Assembly: GCF_023264855.1 (NCBI RefSeq) | Contig: NZ_JAHFUW010000010.1 | Span: forward strand, 1-64,000 | DNA from: Herbiconiux sp. | GTDB taxonomy: Bacteria; Actinomycetota; Actinomycetes; Actinomycetales; Microbacteriaceae | Length of the DNA stretch: 64,000 nucleotides | Direction of reading: 5' to 3' | Shown here: positions 63,119-64,000 of the stretch, one piece after another | Layout of the letters: each line of letters begins with the position of its first letter | Position numbering within the stretch: the first letter of the stretch is position 1 | Position numbers and translations under genes: made by a program | Notes under the pieces: model-generated | What the model saw: the letters and a program-made list of their open reading frames with translations, nothing else | Database searches by the model: none | Told to the model about the DNA's origin: nothing

Positions 63119-64000
63119 GTGAAGCAATACAGCGAAGTATTTCCTCGTTCGACCGTGTTCGTCATCGGCGGCGGAATCGGCGGCCTGGCCGCTGCTCTCG
63201 CCCTCGCCCGCGCCGGTCACACGGTCACGTTGGCCGAGCAGGCCGCCGAGTTCGGAGAGGTGGGCGCCGGTCTGCAACTGGCTCCGAACGCGACCCGCAT
63301 CCTCCGCGACTGGGGCCTGCTGGATGCCGTGGTGCACGCCGGGGTGGTGACGGAGAACCTCGTCGCCCGTGACGCCATCGACGGCTCGGTGCTCACCGTG
63401 ATGCCCCTGGGCGAGGCATTCCTCGCCCGCTACGACGCCCCGTACGTGGTGATCCACCGCACCGACCTCCATCAGATCCTCCTCGACGCCTGCAGGGCGT
63501 CGGCCGGCATCACGCTTCTGACGGGCACCACGATCATCGACGTGCAGACGGAAGCGCAGGGCGCGACGGTCACGGCGGAGGACGGCCGGCGCGCGACCTA
63601 TCCCGTGGTCATCGGAGCCGACGGCCTGCGCTCGCGCACCCGGGATGCCCTGGTCGGCGATGCTCCGATCCCGTCGGGGTACGTCGCCTATCGAGGGACC
63701 ATCCCGTCTGACGGCCAGGCCTCGAACGACGTCACGGTCTGGATGGGTCCGGGCTGCCATCTCGTGCAATACCCGCTGCGTCAGGGCACGCTGCTGAACA
63801 ACGTGGTCGTCTTCAAATCGGCCGGCTTCGCACGCGGTGACGTCGAGTACGGCGGAGTCGACGAACTCGACACGGTGTTCGCCGGCTGCGCCGAGCCGGT
63901 GCAGGCGGCTCTGGCCCACGTGGGCCGCCAGCGTCGCTGGCCGCTCTACGATCGCGCCCCGGCGCCGACCTGGAACGACGGCCGGATCGTACTGACCGGC
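63119..64000 (+). CDS. FAD-dependent monooxygenase, 3-hydroxybenzoate 6-hydroxylase type (3' end beyond the window)
   Basis: The first 294 codons are present and run open to the window edge. The FAD-binding motif VIGGGIGGLAAALALARAG is near residue 14, the family stretch GEVGAGLQLAPNATRIL follows, and the DG motif is in VVIGADGLRSRTRDALVGD. Flavin hydroxylases of this type turn 3-hydroxybenzoate or salicylate into gentisate, which fits the adjacent dioxygenase. GTG 63119 follows an AGGA; the promoter region is shared with iclR. Confidence 0.87.
   Translation, partial: MKQYSEVFPRSTVFVIGGGIGGLAAALALARAGHTVTLAEQAAEFGEVGAGLQLAPNATRILRDWGLLDAVVHAGVVTENLVARDAIDGSVLTVMPLGEAFLARYDAPYVVIHRTDLHQILLDACRASAGITLLTGTTIIDVQTEAQGATVTAEDGRRATYPVVIGADGLRSRTRDALVGDAPIPSGYVAYRGTIPSDGQASNDVTVWMGPGCHLVQYPLRQGTLLNNVVVFKSAGFARGDVEYGGVDELDTVFAGCAEPVQAALAHVGRQRRWPLYDRAPAPTWNDGRIVLTG

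Overview
The window is high-GC actinobacterial DNA, most likely from the family Microbacteriaceae. This is inferred from the gene order (TPR protein, HAD phosphatase, tlyA, nadK, recN, pyrG, NUDIX, xerD, parA, scpA, scpB, rluB, tyrA, cmk, der), the many GTG starts, and a mycothiol-type maleylpyruvate isomerase. Species cannot be named from sequence alone.

Region 1 (1-19,583) is ordinary chromosome. It opens with the 3' part of a 5S rRNA gene and its terminator. A long rightward run of housekeeping genes follows, with many short overlaps: NAD metabolism, DNA repair, CTP synthesis, chromosome resolution (XerD) and chromosome organisation (ParA, ScpA, ScpB), then RluB, prephenate dehydrogenase, CMP kinase and Der. 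A ROK-family gene and a TetR regulator run leftward after a convergent terminator.

Region 2 (about 19,626-60,480, 40.9 kb) is an integrative and conjugative element (ICE) inserted in a tRNA-Pro(GGG) gene. The 5' half of the host tRNA lies at 19,584-19,625 and the 3' half at 60,471-60,512. They share the 10-bp core CTGGGGGTCA, and joining them rebuilds a perfect 74-nt tRNA. Just inside the left end the element carries a complete replacement tRNA-Pro(GGG). The backbone is a leftward operon of about 20 kb: ArdC-like antirestriction protein, prim-pol, DUF2637 protein, ParB-like protein, VirB8-like protein, SLT/M23 hydrolase, two TrbC/VirB2-like proteins, VirB6-like protein, PrgI/SCO6880 protein, VirB4 ATPase, VirD4/TraG coupling protein, SSB, DUF4913 protein, excisionase and integrase. 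A rightward MobF relaxase-helicase lies further right. A CHAT-domain gene inside the transfer operon is split by an IS256-family element with a clean 9-bp target duplication. Cargo includes an AraC regulator, an alpha/beta hydrolase and an IS481 remnant (41.2-43.3 kb). Next to the right end is a defence-like island (48.9-60.3 kb): an IetA/IetS AAA+ ATPase-subtilase pair coupled to a TPR/HEPN protein, a DUF4238 protein, a DUF4209 HEPN protein with a HEPN-like partner, and a two-gene module of unknown function.

Region 3 (60,513-64,000) is chromosome again and encodes gentisate catabolism: a mycothiol-dependent maleylpyruvate isomerase, gentisate 1,2-dioxygenase, an IclR regulator and a divergent FAD monooxygenase (3-hydroxybenzoate 6-hydroxylase type) cut by the window end. 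A perfect 11-bp inverted repeat in front of the dioxygenase gene is the probable IclR operator.

Start codons were chosen from Shine-Dalgarno (SD) spacing and overlaps with neighbouring genes. All family assignments come from reading motifs, without database searches.
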